Shown here piece after piece: positions 18,020-25,967 of a stretch of 64,000 bases of DNA. The DNA lies in assembly GCA_014896235.1 (NCBI GenBank), contig JADBKU010000028.1:19706-83705 (forward strand). The letters run 5' to 3'. The DNA is from a bacterium (GTDB taxonomy: Bacteria; Desulfobacterota; Binatia; Binatales; Binataceae). Both the position numbers and the translations under genes were made by a program. The notes beneath the pieces were generated by a model that was not told where the DNA came from, ran no database searches, and saw nothing but the letters and a program-made list of their open reading frames with translations. How positions within the stretch are numbered: position 1 is the stretch's first letter; every line of letters begins with the position of its first letter.

Positions 18020-18958
18020 TTAACGTCCGAACGCCTTCTTCAACTCGGCGCAGCAGTCAGCGATCGCCTGTTTGCCCGCGTCCAGCTTCGCCCCCATCAT
18101 CACGAACCCATGGCATACGCCAAGATAACGCTTGACGGTAGTCGGCACGCCGGCCTTGCGCAGCGCCTCGCCGTAGGCTTCGCCCTCGTCGCGCAGCGGA
18201 TCGATCGCCGCCGTTATCACGAACGCTGGCGGAAGTCCGGCCAGGCTCTTTGCGCAGGCCGGACTGAAATACGGATTGGTCTTGTCGGCCGCGCTGGTCA
18301 TGTAATGGTCATAGAACCAGACCATGTCGCCGCGCGACAGGATATAGCCGTCCTGCGTGAATTCGCGTTGCGAGGCGGATTCCTTCGACCAGTCCGTTGC
18401 AGGATAGATCAAAAGCTGAAACGCGATCTTCGGGCCGCCGCGGTCGCGCGCCATCTGCGCGACCACTGCGGCCAGGTTTCCGCCCGCGCTGTCGCCGCCG
18501 ACCGCGATCCGGTTCGCGTCGATTCCGAGCGCCGCCGCATTCTGCGACACCCACTTGGTCGCGGCGAAGCAGTCTTCCGGCGCCGCGGGGAATTTGTGTT
18601 CGGGCGCGAGCCGGTAATCGACCGACACGACGATGCATCCGGCGCCCTTCGCCAGCCCACAGCAGACTTCGTCATGCGAATCGATATCGCCGATCACCCA
18701 TCCGCCGCCGTGAAAATAGACCAGACCGCCCATCGGCGCGGCGCCCCCGGGCGTATAGACGCGCAACGGAATTTCACCGGCCGGGCCCGGCACGCGCCGG
18801 TCTTCGACCTTCGCCATTTGCTCGGGCTGGCCGCCGAAAACCTGAACCAGGAGTTTGATGCCCTCGCGGGCCTCCGCCGGCGTCATCGCGTTGAACGGCT
18901 TGCCGCCCGCCGCGGCGATCGTGTCCAGTATCGCTTTCATTTGCGGATCGAGTTCCAT
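18020..18958 (-). CDS. HSL-family carboxylesterase (alpha/beta hydrolase)
   Basis: 312 residues, ATG 18958 with GGGGAG upstream. The oxyanion-hole motif VYFHGGGWVIGDIDSHDEV and the nucleophile elbow AVGGDSAGGNLAAVV are those of hormone-sensitive-lipase-type esterases. The catalytic aspartate is in AAIDPLRDEGEAY and the histidine in GVCHGFVMMG. It hydrolyses short acyl esters in the cytoplasm; no signal peptide is seen. It is divergent from the cyclase-family gene at 19162. Confidence 0.93.
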   Translation of the reverse strand: MELDPQMKAILDTIAAAGGKPFNAMTPAEAREGIKLLVQVFGGQPEQMAKVEDRRVPGPAGEIPLRVYTPGGAAPMGGLVYFHGGGWVIGDIDSHDEVCCGLAKGAGCIVVSVDYRLAPEHKFPAAPEDCFAATKWVSQNAAALGIDANRIAVGGDSAGGNLAAVVAQMARDRGGPKIAFQLLIYPATDWSKESASQREFTQDGYILSRGDMVWFYDHYMTSAADKTNPYFSPACAKSLAGLPPAFVITAAIDPLRDEGEAYGEALRKAGVPTTVKRYLGVCHGFVMMGAKLDAGKQAIADCCAELKKAFGR

Positions 18959-19161
18959 CTGGTGCGCTCCCCAACGTAGAGATTAGCCGTTCCCCGGACC
19001 GGCAATCGCGATCCTTAGGTAATCGGCCGCTTCAGCGCAAGCGCGTCCGGATTTCACCGCGCGGCCCGGATCGTAGTAGGCTTTCGGCGCCGCCGCAGCA
19101 AAAATCCGCCGGCGCCTGACGCTCGATCGGTCGGACGCCGCACGGCGGGAGGATAATGATT

Positions 19162-20127
19162 ATGGCCAACAAACCCGTAAGCTTCGCCGAATTGCTCAAG
19201 GACGCTCCCAAAAACTGGGGGAAATGGGGCGCCGATGACGAAATCGGCGCGCTCAATTATCTCACCAGCGCCGAAGTTCTGCGCGGCGCCCGCGCGATCA
19301 AGAGCGGCAAGGTTTTCATGCTTGGCGTTCCCGTCGCACGGCCCGAAGGCGACCCGCTCTATCCCTCGCGCTCGCAGCCGATCCGCACGATGGCGATGGA
19401 CAAGGGATTTTACGAAAACGGCCTCGCGCATCCGTTTCCGGGCGGGATGGAATACGCCGACGACGTGATCGTGATGTACCTGCAGGGCACCACGCAGTAC
19501 GACGCCCTCGGCCACGTCTGGTACGGCGACAAGCTCTACAACGGCTACGACGCCAAGACCACGACCGGCGGTCTGCGCAAATGCTCGATCGAGCCGATCG
19601 CGAATCACGGCGTGGTCGGCCGCGGCATCCTGCTCGATATCGCGCGGCTCAAAGGCAAACCCTCGCTCGACGCCAACGAACCAATCACCGTCGCCGACCT
19701 GGAAGCCGCCGCCAAACGCCAGAACTGCACGATCGAGAAACACGACATCCTGCTGATCCGCACCGGATGGCTCAAGCGGTTCTACGATCACGGCTTCGAG
19801 GGCATCTTCCCCAACCGCGAGTTCAAGGAGCCGGGCCTCGCCTACAGCCCGGAGATGGTCAACTGGATCCATCGCATGGAAATTCCATCGATCGGCTCCG
19901 ACACGATCGCGACCGAGCAAACGTACAACGAAGAGGCCGGCGTGATGATTCCATTGCACGCCGCGCTGTTGCGCGATCAGGGAGTGATTTTCAACGAAAT
20001 CGATTGGCTCGAAGACCTGGCCAACGATTGCGACAAGGACGGCCAGTGGACCTTCATGTTCGTCGGCGCGCCGCTCAAGGTGGTGCGCGGCGCGGGTTCG
20101 CCGGTCAATCCAGTCGCGATTAAATAG
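19162..20127 (+). CDS. Cyclase-family protein (kynurenine formamidase-like metal hydrolase)
   Basis: 321 residues from ATG 19162, which has GGGAGG 9 nt upstream; the ATG at 19156 is only 3 nt from it. The cyclase-fold metal motif, normally HxGTHxDxxxH, reads YLQGTTQYDALGHVWYG, with threonine in place of the first histidine pair. This is a variant seen in a distinct subgroup of the family. The histidine/glutamate site near the end (GVMIPLHAALLRDQG) is present. It probably hydrolyses an amide or lactone. It is followed 39 bp later by a muconolactone-isomerase-like gene, which hints at ring-cleavage product handling. Confidence 0.85.
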   Translation: MANKPVSFAELLKDAPKNWGKWGADDEIGALNYLTSAEVLRGARAIKSGKVFMLGVPVARPEGDPLYPSRSQPIRTMAMDKGFYENGLAHPFPGGMEYADDVIVMYLQGTTQYDALGHVWYGDKLYNGYDAKTTTGGLRKCSIEPIANHGVVGRGILLDIARLKGKPSLDANEPITVADLEAAAKRQNCTIEKHDILLIRTGWLKRFYDHGFEGIFPNREFKEPGLAYSPEMVNWIHRMEIPSIGSDTIATEQTYNEEAGVMIPLHAALLRDQGVIFNEIDWLEDLANDCDKDGQWTFMFVGAPLKVVRGAGSPVNPVAIK

Positions 20128-20166
20128 GTCTGAATTTTTGTTTCATCTAAAGGAGACAAACCCAAA

Positions 20167-20487
20167 ATGTTGTTCTTGTTGAAGGTCTATATCGACAAGC
20201 CGGCCAACGCCTCGAACAAGGAATTTTATTCGGTCTGGCTGAAGGAATCGCAGGCCGCGCTCGAAGCGGTCAAAGGCGGCGCCATCAAGGGCATCTGGAA
20301 GGCGGCGGGCCAGCCGATCGTTATCGCGATCATGGACTTGCCGAATCACGACGTGCTTGATCAGGCGATTCATCAGTTGCCGATCTGGAAGCTCGGTTAC
20401 TCACATATCGCGAAGAATATCGAGATCATTCCGATCCGGCCTTACGAAAATTGGGCGGAGGACCTGAAAACCCTCGCCGAAGGATAA
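20167..20487 (+). CDS. Muconolactone delta-isomerase-like ferredoxin-fold protein
   Basis: 106 residues starting MLFLLKVYIDKP with AAAGGAG upstream. Length and pattern (N-terminal beta strand, ESQAALEAVKGGAIKGIWKA helix region, NHDVLDQAIHQLPIWKLG) match the muconolactone isomerase family, small dimeric alpha/beta-barrel proteins. True CatC isomerises muconolactone in the beta-ketoadipate pathway. No other cat or pca gene is present here, so a related role with the upstream cyclase is an inference. A 38-bp palindrome follows 7 bp after the stop. Confidence 0.82.
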   Translation: MLFLLKVYIDKPANASNKEFYSVWLKESQAALEAVKGGAIKGIWKAAGQPIVIAIMDLPNHDVLDQAIHQLPIWKLGYSHIAKNIEIIPIRPYENWAEDLKTLAEG

Positions 20488-20494
20488 CAACAAG

Positions 20495-20532
20495 GGCCGG
20501 CGGCGCGATTACATGTAATCGCGCCGCCGGCC
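20495..20532. terminator. 38-bp perfect palindrome between convergent genes
   Basis: The two 19-nt arms (20495-20513 and 20514-20532) are perfectly complementary with no spacer. They are GC-rich outside and AT-containing at the centre (GATTACATGTAATC). It sits between the stop of the muconolactone-isomerase-like gene and that of aroA, which converge. The position fits a bidirectional terminator. There is no T-tract, so a Rho-type barrier or a protein-binding palindrome is possible. Confidence 0.6.
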
Positions 20533-20558
20533 AACGCGACAAGATTCCATACAGCGGC

Positions 20559-21842
20559 CTATCGTCGAAGCCGCTCCAAATCGTCAAAAAATTCCGGCCA
20601 CGTTTTCGCGACACATCCGGGGTTCCTGATGCGGATGCCTTCCGCTTTCAGCCCCGCCACCGCGAACGCCATCGCGATCCGATGGTCGTCGTATGTCTCG
20701 ATCGTCGCATGACGCAGCGGCGACGGTTGAATCTCAAGCCCATCCTCGAATTCCACGACGGTCGCTCCCGCACGACGCAGTTCGGTCGCCAGCGCCGCGA
20801 TCCGATCGCTTTCATGGTGGCGAATAAAGGCGACATTGCGAATCCGCGTCGCCGTGCTGGCGAACGGCGCGATTGCGGCCAGCGTCGGCACAACGTCGGG
20901 AATGGCGTTAAGCTCAGCATCGACGCCGATTAGCCTTCCCGTCCCAGTAATGGCAACGGCGTCGTCACGCCACTCGACCTTCGCGCCCATCCGCGCCAGC
21001 AGATCGATAAAGCGCGCGTCGCCTTGCACGCTCTGGCGGCCAAGTCCTTGAATTACGACCGTGCCGCCAACGAGAGCCGCGGCGGCGGCGAAATAGCTGG
21101 CCGCCGTTGCGTCCGGTTCCACGATGAAATCCAGCGCATGATAGCGCTGACCGCCCGGAACCACTATTTCGCCGCCGTCGGACGCGCTCCGGGCGCCCCA
21201 TTGCCGCATCAGCGCGAGCGTCATTTCGATAAACGGACGGGCCGCGTCGCCGCGCGTGGCCAAACGCAGGCCGCGCGGCCAGAGCGCCGCCGGCATCAGC
21301 AGGGCGGAAACGAATTGCGACGACTGGCTGGCGTCGATTTCGGCGCCGCCGCCCGCGCATCGCTCGCCATGCATATCGATCGCGATCGGCGGACGGCCGT
21401 CGCCACGCGCGCTCGTTGCATCGACGCCAAGCGCGCGGAGCGCGTCAAGGAGCGGACCGATCGGACGCTCGCGCATCCGCGCGTTGCCGTCGATGCGGTA
21501 CCGGCCGCGTCCCAGCGTCACGAATCCCGCCAGAAAACGCATCGCCGTGCCGGCGCCGCCGGCATAAAGATCCGCGCTCGCAGCAGGGATTTCGCCGCCC
21601 TTGCCTGCGACCGTTATACGGCGCGCCGCCTCGTCCGCGGCGATCGCAAACCCAAGCGCACCCAGCGCTTCGGCCATCCGGCGCGTGTCGTCGCTAATCA
21701 GCGCGCCATGGATCGTCGAATTGCCGTCGGCCATCGCCGCCAGCAGCAGGGCGCGGTTCGTGATGCTTTTTGAACCGGGCGGCCGCACTTTGGCGTCGAT
21801 CGGCCGATCGAGCGGCGCGATCGCGATTGCGTCGGGATTCAC
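20559..21842 (-). CDS. aroA: 3-phosphoshikimate 1-carboxyvinyltransferase (EPSP synthase)
   Basis: 427 residues from a GTG at 21842. The enzyme joins PEP to shikimate-3-phosphate, step six of the shikimate pathway. Signatures are VRPPGSKSITNRALLLAAMA, the PEP-loop GGAGTAMRFLAGFVTLG, substrate-binding DASQSSQFVSALLM, and C-terminal TYDDHRIAMAFAVAGLKA. The Gly-Thr-Ala-Met-Arg segment has Ala after GAGT, as in many class I and II enzymes; glyphosate sensitivity was not inferred. It is convergent with the muconolactone-isomerase-like gene. Confidence 0.96.
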   Translation of the reverse strand: MNPDAIAIAPLDRPIDAKVRPPGSKSITNRALLLAAMADGNSTIHGALISDDTRRMAEALGALGFAIAADEAARRITVAGKGGEIPAASADLYAGGAGTAMRFLAGFVTLGRGRYRIDGNARMRERPIGPLLDALRALGVDATSARGDGRPPIAIDMHGERCAGGGAEIDASQSSQFVSALLMPAALWPRGLRLATRGDAARPFIEMTLALMRQWGARSASDGGEIVVPGGQRYHALDFIVEPDATAASYFAAAAALVGGTVVIQGLGRQSVQGDARFIDLLARMGAKVEWRDDAVAITGTGRLIGVDAELNAIPDVVPTLAAIAPFASTATRIRNVAFIRHHESDRIAALATELRRAGATVVEFEDGLEIQPSPLRHATIETYDDHRIAMAFAVAGLKAEGIRIRNPGCVAKTWPEFFDDLERLRR

Positions 21843-21989
21843 GTCGCTCTGAGGTTATCTATGCAGCCATCAGCCACTCAAGCTTCGCACCGAGTCGAGC
21901 GGCGTGTCGTGCGTGGCGGAGGCGCGAGCATCGAAATCGGGTCGCGACCGCATTTAACGGCGATCGCAGCCAAGGGATCGCGGCCGGGG

Positions 21990-22157
21990 TCAGACGATCT
22001 GGCCGGGTTGTGGTCCGGGAACGATCCCCGCGAGATCGTCGTCTTTGCCACCGCCCTGCTCGCGCTGCGTATTGCGTTCGAGGACGCGCTGGACCCGGCG
22101 TTGTTCCTTGTCCTTTTGTTTCTGCCTGCGAACCTGTTCCCTGCGACGTTTTTCCAT
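21990..22157 (-). CDS. 55-residue arginine/lysine/glutamine-rich small protein
   Basis: From ATG 22157, preceded by AAAGGAAAT, to a stop at 21990. The first 37 residues are a highly charged helix (MEKRRREQVRRQKQKDKEQ, then RRVQRVLERNTQREQ) that could form a coiled coil or bind RNA. The tail is DDDLAGIVPGPQPGQIV. Similar MEKRRKEQ-type small proteins are known in proteobacteria without assigned function. It lies directly downstream of the RRM gene, beyond a strong terminator. The real start was chosen over a longer frame because of the ribosome-binding site. Confidence 0.65.
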   Translation of the reverse strand: MEKRRREQVRRQKQKDKEQRRVQRVLERNTQREQGGGKDDDLAGIVPGPQPGQIV

Positions 22158-22227
22158 CCGATTTCCTTTCGTTCGCGCGCTCCGAGCGTTCTCGACCGGT
22201 CCAGTCGCGCCGATGCGTGGCCGCATG

Positions 22228-22255
22228 AAAAAGGCCGGCATAGGCCGGCCTTTTT
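22228..22255 (-). terminator. Strong Rho-independent terminator after the first RRM gene
   Basis: A 12-bp perfect stem (22228-22239 with 22244-22255) and a 4-nt loop. Seven G-C pairs are flanked by A5 on one side and T5 on the other, so it can work in both directions. On the minus strand it starts 9 nt after the RRM gene stop at 22265. Confidence 0.9.
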
Positions 22256-22264
22256 CTGCCGCTT

Positions 22265-22585
22265 CTACCAGCGATTGCGGCCGCGCCCCGCGCCGCCGCC
22301 ACCGCCGCCGCTGCGATCACGATTGCCGAAGCTCGATTCGCGCGGACGCGCTTCGTTGACCTTGATATTGCGGCCCTTGAGGTCGGTATCGTTCAATTGG
22401 CGGATCGCCTGCGCAACCTCTTCCGCCGTGGTCATCTCGACGAAGCCGAAGCCTTTCGACTGCCCCGAGAATTTGTCCATGATCACCGTGGCGCTTTGCA
22501 CCTGTCCGGCCTGTGAAAACAGCTCATGGAGATCGTCATTGGAGACCGAGTAGGCCAGATTGCCTACGTACAATTTGCTGGGCAT
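22265..22585 (-). CDS. RRM-domain RNA-binding protein with glycine/arginine-rich tail
   Basis: 106 residues, ATG 22585 with GGAGGG upstream. One RRM fills residues 3-80: RNP2 is KLYVGNLAYSV and RNP1 is SKGFGFVEM. The tail is GNRDRSGGGGGGAGRGRNRW, an RGG-like segment. This is the layout of bacterial and cyanobacterial cold-inducible Rbp proteins, which bind single-stranded RNA. A second RRM gene is divergent at 22917. The transcript leader carries a 7-bp GC hairpin (22629-22648), and a strong terminator follows the gene. Confidence 0.95.
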   Translation of the reverse strand: MPSKLYVGNLAYSVSNDDLHELFSQAGQVQSATVIMDKFSGQSKGFGFVEMTTAEEVAQAIRQLNDTDLKGRNIKVNEARPRESSFGNRDRSGGGGGGAGRGRNRW

Positions 22586-22916
22586 CGATTGCCCTCCGAA
22601 GGTTTTGCCAGAAAGCTCCGAGCAGGAAACCCGGGCTTATTCCCGGGTCGATGACAGGAACGTCCAAGCGTTGCCCCATCATCATACGCCTTTAGCCCGA
22701 TCAATGATATCCACCCGCCGCAATCGCCTGGATGGGCGAATTGACGGGTTGTGATCGCGCCGCGCGGGACGCGGGCGCAAGCGGGGCGCATGTACTTATG
22801 CTCGTGGAGCGCATAGAATGAAAAAACTCGCCATTCGGATGTGCTCTTTCCCCGAACTGCCGATCTTTGCTGGTGGGGACAATCCGAACCGCCCGTAGTG
22901 AACAGGAGGAGCATTT
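22586..22916. other. Divergent intergenic region between two RRM genes
   Basis: 331 bp without a gene, serving as the promoter and leader region for both RRM genes. It contains the 22629-22648 hairpin on the minus-strand side and, on the plus side, AGGAGGAG 6 nt before ATG 22917. I could not fix -35/-10 elements with confidence. Cold-regulated leaders are a possibility by analogy with other Rbp genes. Confidence 0.45.
22629..22648 (-). promoter_or_regulatory. Leader hairpin of the first RRM gene
   Basis: A 7-bp perfect stem, ACCCGGG (22629-22635) with CCCGGGT (22642-22648), and a 6-nt loop. On the minus strand it is followed by TTTCC, 44 nt upstream of the RRM start codon. It may be an attenuator, or a structure bound by the RRM protein itself. 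Confidence 0.4.
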
Positions 22917-23198
22917 ATGCCCAAGGTGTATGTCGGCAATCTTGCCAGTTCCGTAACCAGCAGCGATCTGCTGCGGCATTTCGCGACCGCCGGCGGAGCG
23001 ATCGGCGCGCTGGCGGTGACGGACCGGGCGTCGGGCCAATGCCGCGGATTCGGCTTTGTCGAGATGGCGAAAGTGTCCGACGTCGTGGTCGCTTACAGCC
23101 TGCTGAACAACAGCGTGCTCAACGGCCAATCGATTAAAATCGAACTTGACCCAGCCTTGAAAAACGGCAAAGCCCGCAATCGCGCGATGGCGCGCTGA
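22917..23198 (+). CDS. RRM-domain RNA-binding protein, short form
   Basis: 93 residues, ATG 22917 with AGGAGGAG upstream. RNP2 is KVYVGNLASSV and RNP1 is CRGFGFVEMAK, so RNA binding is likely. Unlike its divergent neighbour it lacks a glycine-rich tail and ends in a basic KNGKARNRAMAR. The two are about half identical over the RRM and probably arose by duplication. A small zinc-ribbon-like gene follows after 51 bp. Confidence 0.93.
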   Translation: MPKVYVGNLASSVTSSDLLRHFATAGGAIGALAVTDRASGQCRGFGFVEMAKVSDVVVAYSLLNNSVLNGQSIKIELDPALKNGKARNRAMAR

Positions 23199-23249
23199 GC
23201 GCGGCTTCGCCGCCTGAACGTCCCGAGGGTCGAAGGAGAATTCCTGGCG

Positions 23250-23531
23250 ATGGTATTCGCGAACAGCAATTGGGAAACTCACGACTTCCAGGTCAAGATG
23301 CTCGATTGGTCGGCGGCGCGCGGCTCCCGGCTGGCGTTTACGTGCCGTAATTGCAGGCGGAAATTCTGCAATTTCACCGTGCTCAGCCAAGGCGCATGGG
23401 CGGCGGACGCTGACGGACGCGCGCTTGACGACGCCGTGAGCATCCGCTGGCTGGCTGAGAAATGTCCGCGTTTGCCGAGCGCCGGCGACGACAAAGATCG
23501 CGAACGTTTGCGCGGCGCGATCCCGCAATAA
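23250..23531 (+). CDS. Small conserved-type protein with a CxxC pair (possible zinc ribbon half)
   Basis: 93 residues, ATG 23250 preceded by GAAGGAGAA. The only recognisable motif is FTCRNCRRKFCNFTV (about residues 30-44), a CxxC with a third cysteine five residues on, which could bind zinc or a metal. The N-terminus NSNWETHDFQVKML and the rest are mixed charge without membrane segments or signal peptide. I do not recognise the family. Its position between an RRM gene and a DEAD-box helicase suggests a link to RNA metabolism. Confidence 0.7.
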   Translation: MVFANSNWETHDFQVKMLDWSAARGSRLAFTCRNCRRKFCNFTVLSQGAWAADADGRALDDAVSIRWLAEKCPRLPSAGDDKDRERLRGAIPQ

Positions 23532-23744
23532 ACTCCGCTCGTCACTTTAGATCCGCGGCCACATGCGACCGTCCGCGGCATGGTCATACTTGATCGGGGA
23601 CGCGTTTACCCGTATTCTCTGGAACAAGCCAATTCTTGGCCAAGCGCGCGTCGGATTCCGTGACGCCGTAACCCAACCACCCAGAACCAATCGTTTGGCC
23701 GCTCGGCCCGACCTGAATCCGCTGGCTCTGAAAACGGAGACCGT

Positions 23745-24965
23745 TTGTCTTTTTCCGCATTTGCTCTTTCGCCCGAAACCCTACAATCGATCCGCGACCG
23801 AGGCCATCGCGAACCCACGCCGATTCAATCCGGCGCGATTCCGGTGGCGCTGACGGGCCGTGATTTGGTCGCGACCGCCGGTACCGGAAGCGGCAAAACC
23901 GCCGCGTTTCTGCTGCCGATGCTGAACCGGCTGCGCGTGCAGCGCGGCGCCGGCGTCACCGCGCTGATTCTGGCGCCCACGCGCGAGCTCGCGGCCCAAA
24001 TCGGACATGAGGCCGACCTGCTTTCGCGCGACGGCCGCGTGCGCAAGGCCGTGATCGTCGGCGGGGAATCGATGCACCGGCAGATCACGGAGCTTCGCGC
24101 CGCGAATTACCTGATCGCCTGTCCCGGCCGCCTGATCGACCATCTTGAGCGCGGCACGGTCCGGCTCGATCGGGTTACGATGGTCGTGATCGACGAAGCC
24201 GACCGGATGCTCGACATGGGCTTTTTACCGCAATTGCGCCGGATCATGCGGGCGCTCAAAGCGCCGCGCCAAACGCTGATGTTTTCGGCGACGATGGACC
24301 CCGAGGTCGAACGGATTGCGCGCGAGTTCCTGCGCGACCCGGCCCGCGTCAACATCGGCCAAATCGCCGCGCCGCCAGCGACTATTCGGCACGCGATCTG
24401 TCCGGTGGAAATCGCCGACAAGGGACCGTTGCTGCTCGAACTGATGAAGCGCCCGGAGGTCGAGAGCGCGATCGTCTTCACGCGCACGCGCAGCCGCGCC
24501 GACCGGGTCACGCGATTGCTCGCGCGCGGAGGAGTTTCCGCGGCGGCTATCCATGGCGACCGCTCTCAAAACCAGCGGAGCGCGGCGCTGTCCGGTTTTC
24601 GCCGAGGCTCCTACCGCGTTCTGGTCGCGACCGATATAGCGGCCCGCGGCCTCGATATTCCCGATGTGTCCCACGTCATCAATTTCGACCTGCCGGACGC
24701 GTCCGACACTTACATTCATCGCATCGGCCGCACGGCCCGAATGGGCAAATCGGGCGAGGCGCTGACGCTGGTCACGCCTGAGGAGCGCAACGCGCTCGGC
24801 GACCTCGAAAAACGGCTGGGCCACAGGCTTGAGCGCACGGTCGTAGCGGGTTTCGAACCGCCGGCGCTGCAACCGCAGCCGCCGGTTCGTCCGGCTGCCA
24901 CCGCTATTAGTCGCCCCGTGAGCGGCCGTCGCCGACCCCGCCGAGAGCAGTTTCGCGCGCGTTGA
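23745..24965 (+). CDS. DEAD-box ATP-dependent RNA helicase, RhlE-like
   Basis: 406 residues from TTG 23745, with GGAGA 4-5 nt upstream. Motifs in order: Q motif REPTPIQSGAIP, Walker A ATAGTGSGKT, PTRELA, DEAD box VVIDEADRMLDMGF, SAT in LMFSATMD, then VATDIAARGLDIP and YIHRIGRTARMGKSGEAL. Such helicases remodel rRNA and mRNA and often act at low temperature. The C-terminus is a short basic tail (SGRRRPRREQFRAR). It heads a run with the desaturase gene 48 bp downstream. Confidence 0.95.
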   Translation: MSFSAFALSPETLQSIRDRGHREPTPIQSGAIPVALTGRDLVATAGTGSGKTAAFLLPMLNRLRVQRGAGVTALILAPTRELAAQIGHEADLLSRDGRVRKAVIVGGESMHRQITELRAANYLIACPGRLIDHLERGTVRLDRVTMVVIDEADRMLDMGFLPQLRRIMRALKAPRQTLMFSATMDPEVERIAREFLRDPARVNIGQIAAPPATIRHAICPVEIADKGPLLLELMKRPEVESAIVFTRTRSRADRVTRLLARGGVSAAAIHGDRSQNQRSAALSGFRRGSYRVLVATDIAARGLDIPDVSHVINFDLPDASDTYIHRIGRTARMGKSGEALTLVTPEERNALGDLEKRLGHRLERTVVAGFEPPALQPQPPVRPAATAISRPVSGRRRPRREQFRAR

Positions 24966-25013
24966 TTTGCGGCTAATCCAACCAACTTTCGAACGAAGCA
25001 GAAGGTAAGCCTC

Positions 25014-25967
25014 TTGGCAGCCAACATGCCCGATCTATCCGCACACTCGCTCGAGTCCGCGCTAGCGCCCGTTCCGGGATGGGAGTGGCCGTGGTGGCGC
25101 ACCACCCGGCATGACCGGATGGTGCTGCCGTGGTTCATCCTGATTCACGCCACCGCGCTTGCCGGCCTGATTCTGTTTCCGTTGCCGGGGTGGCGCATTC
25201 TGGCCGGCGCGGTCGCGCTCAGCTGGATTGGCGGCATCGGCACGACCGTCTGTTACCATCGCGCATTGGCCCATCGTGCGGTAAAGCTGAATCAATGGGT
25301 CGAGACGGCGCTGATTTTCTTCGCCATCTTCAACGGCTCCGGCTTGCCGCTTACCTGGGTCGCCAGCCATCGGATTCACCACGCCAACGCCGACGGGGAG
25401 GGCGACGTTTCCAGTCCCGCGCGGCACGGTTTCTGGTGGGCGCATCTGCGCTGGCTGTGGCAGGCGGAAATGCCGGCGATCGGCAAATTCTGCCCGGACA
25501 TGGCCGGCCGTTCATATCGTATCTGGCCGGCGCTCCAGCCTCCAATTCTGGCGTTGTCGTTTTTCGGAGGCCTTTTTTTCGGCTGGGCCGCGTTCTTCTG
25601 GCTCGGAGCGATTCGGCTGGTCTTTTCCCTGCATGCTCAATGCTTCGTGAACAGCGTATGCCATACGGAACCCGACGTTCCCGTCGGCTCCGATTCGAGC
25701 CGCAACGTCCGATGGCTTGGCGCGATGCAATTTTTTCAAGGCGAGAACTGGCATCGCAACCATCATGCGCGGCCGGCGCTCGCGCGCCTCGGCCGCGACT
25801 GGCGCCAACTTGACGTTGGTTATGCGGCGATCTGCCTGCTTGAAAAGCTCGGTCTGGCGACCGAGGTGAAACGGGCGCGCGCGGCGGCGTTCGAAACTCC
25901 CCGCGCGCGTTCGCGGTCAGGGAATCGCCAGCACGTCGTAAACCGGCGGCAACCGTTCCGCGATTAG
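25014..25967 (+). CDS. Membrane acyl-lipid/acyl-CoA delta-9-type fatty acid desaturase
   Basis: 317 residues from TTG 25014 (ATG 25026 is an alternative). Three histidine boxes of the membrane desaturases are present: CYHRALAHR, ASHRIHHANAD and NWHRNHHARP. They bind the diiron centre that inserts a cis double bond into acyl chains. Four hydrophobic spans lie around residues 40-90 and 170-205. Its last 17 codons overlap the convergent BNR gene by 51 bp. It follows the DEAD-box helicase, and both activities are typical of cold adaptation. Confidence 0.93.
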   Translation: MAANMPDLSAHSLESALAPVPGWEWPWWRTTRHDRMVLPWFILIHATALAGLILFPLPGWRILAGAVALSWIGGIGTTVCYHRALAHRAVKLNQWVETALIFFAIFNGSGLPLTWVASHRIHHANADGEGDVSSPARHGFWWAHLRWLWQAEMPAIGKFCPDMAGRSYRIWPALQPPILALSFFGGLFFGWAAFFWLGAIRLVFSLHAQCFVNSVCHTEPDVPVGSDSSRNVRWLGAMQFFQGENWHRNHHARPALARLGRDWRQLDVGYAAICLLEKLGLATEVKRARAAAFETPRARSRSGNRQHVVNRRQPFRD

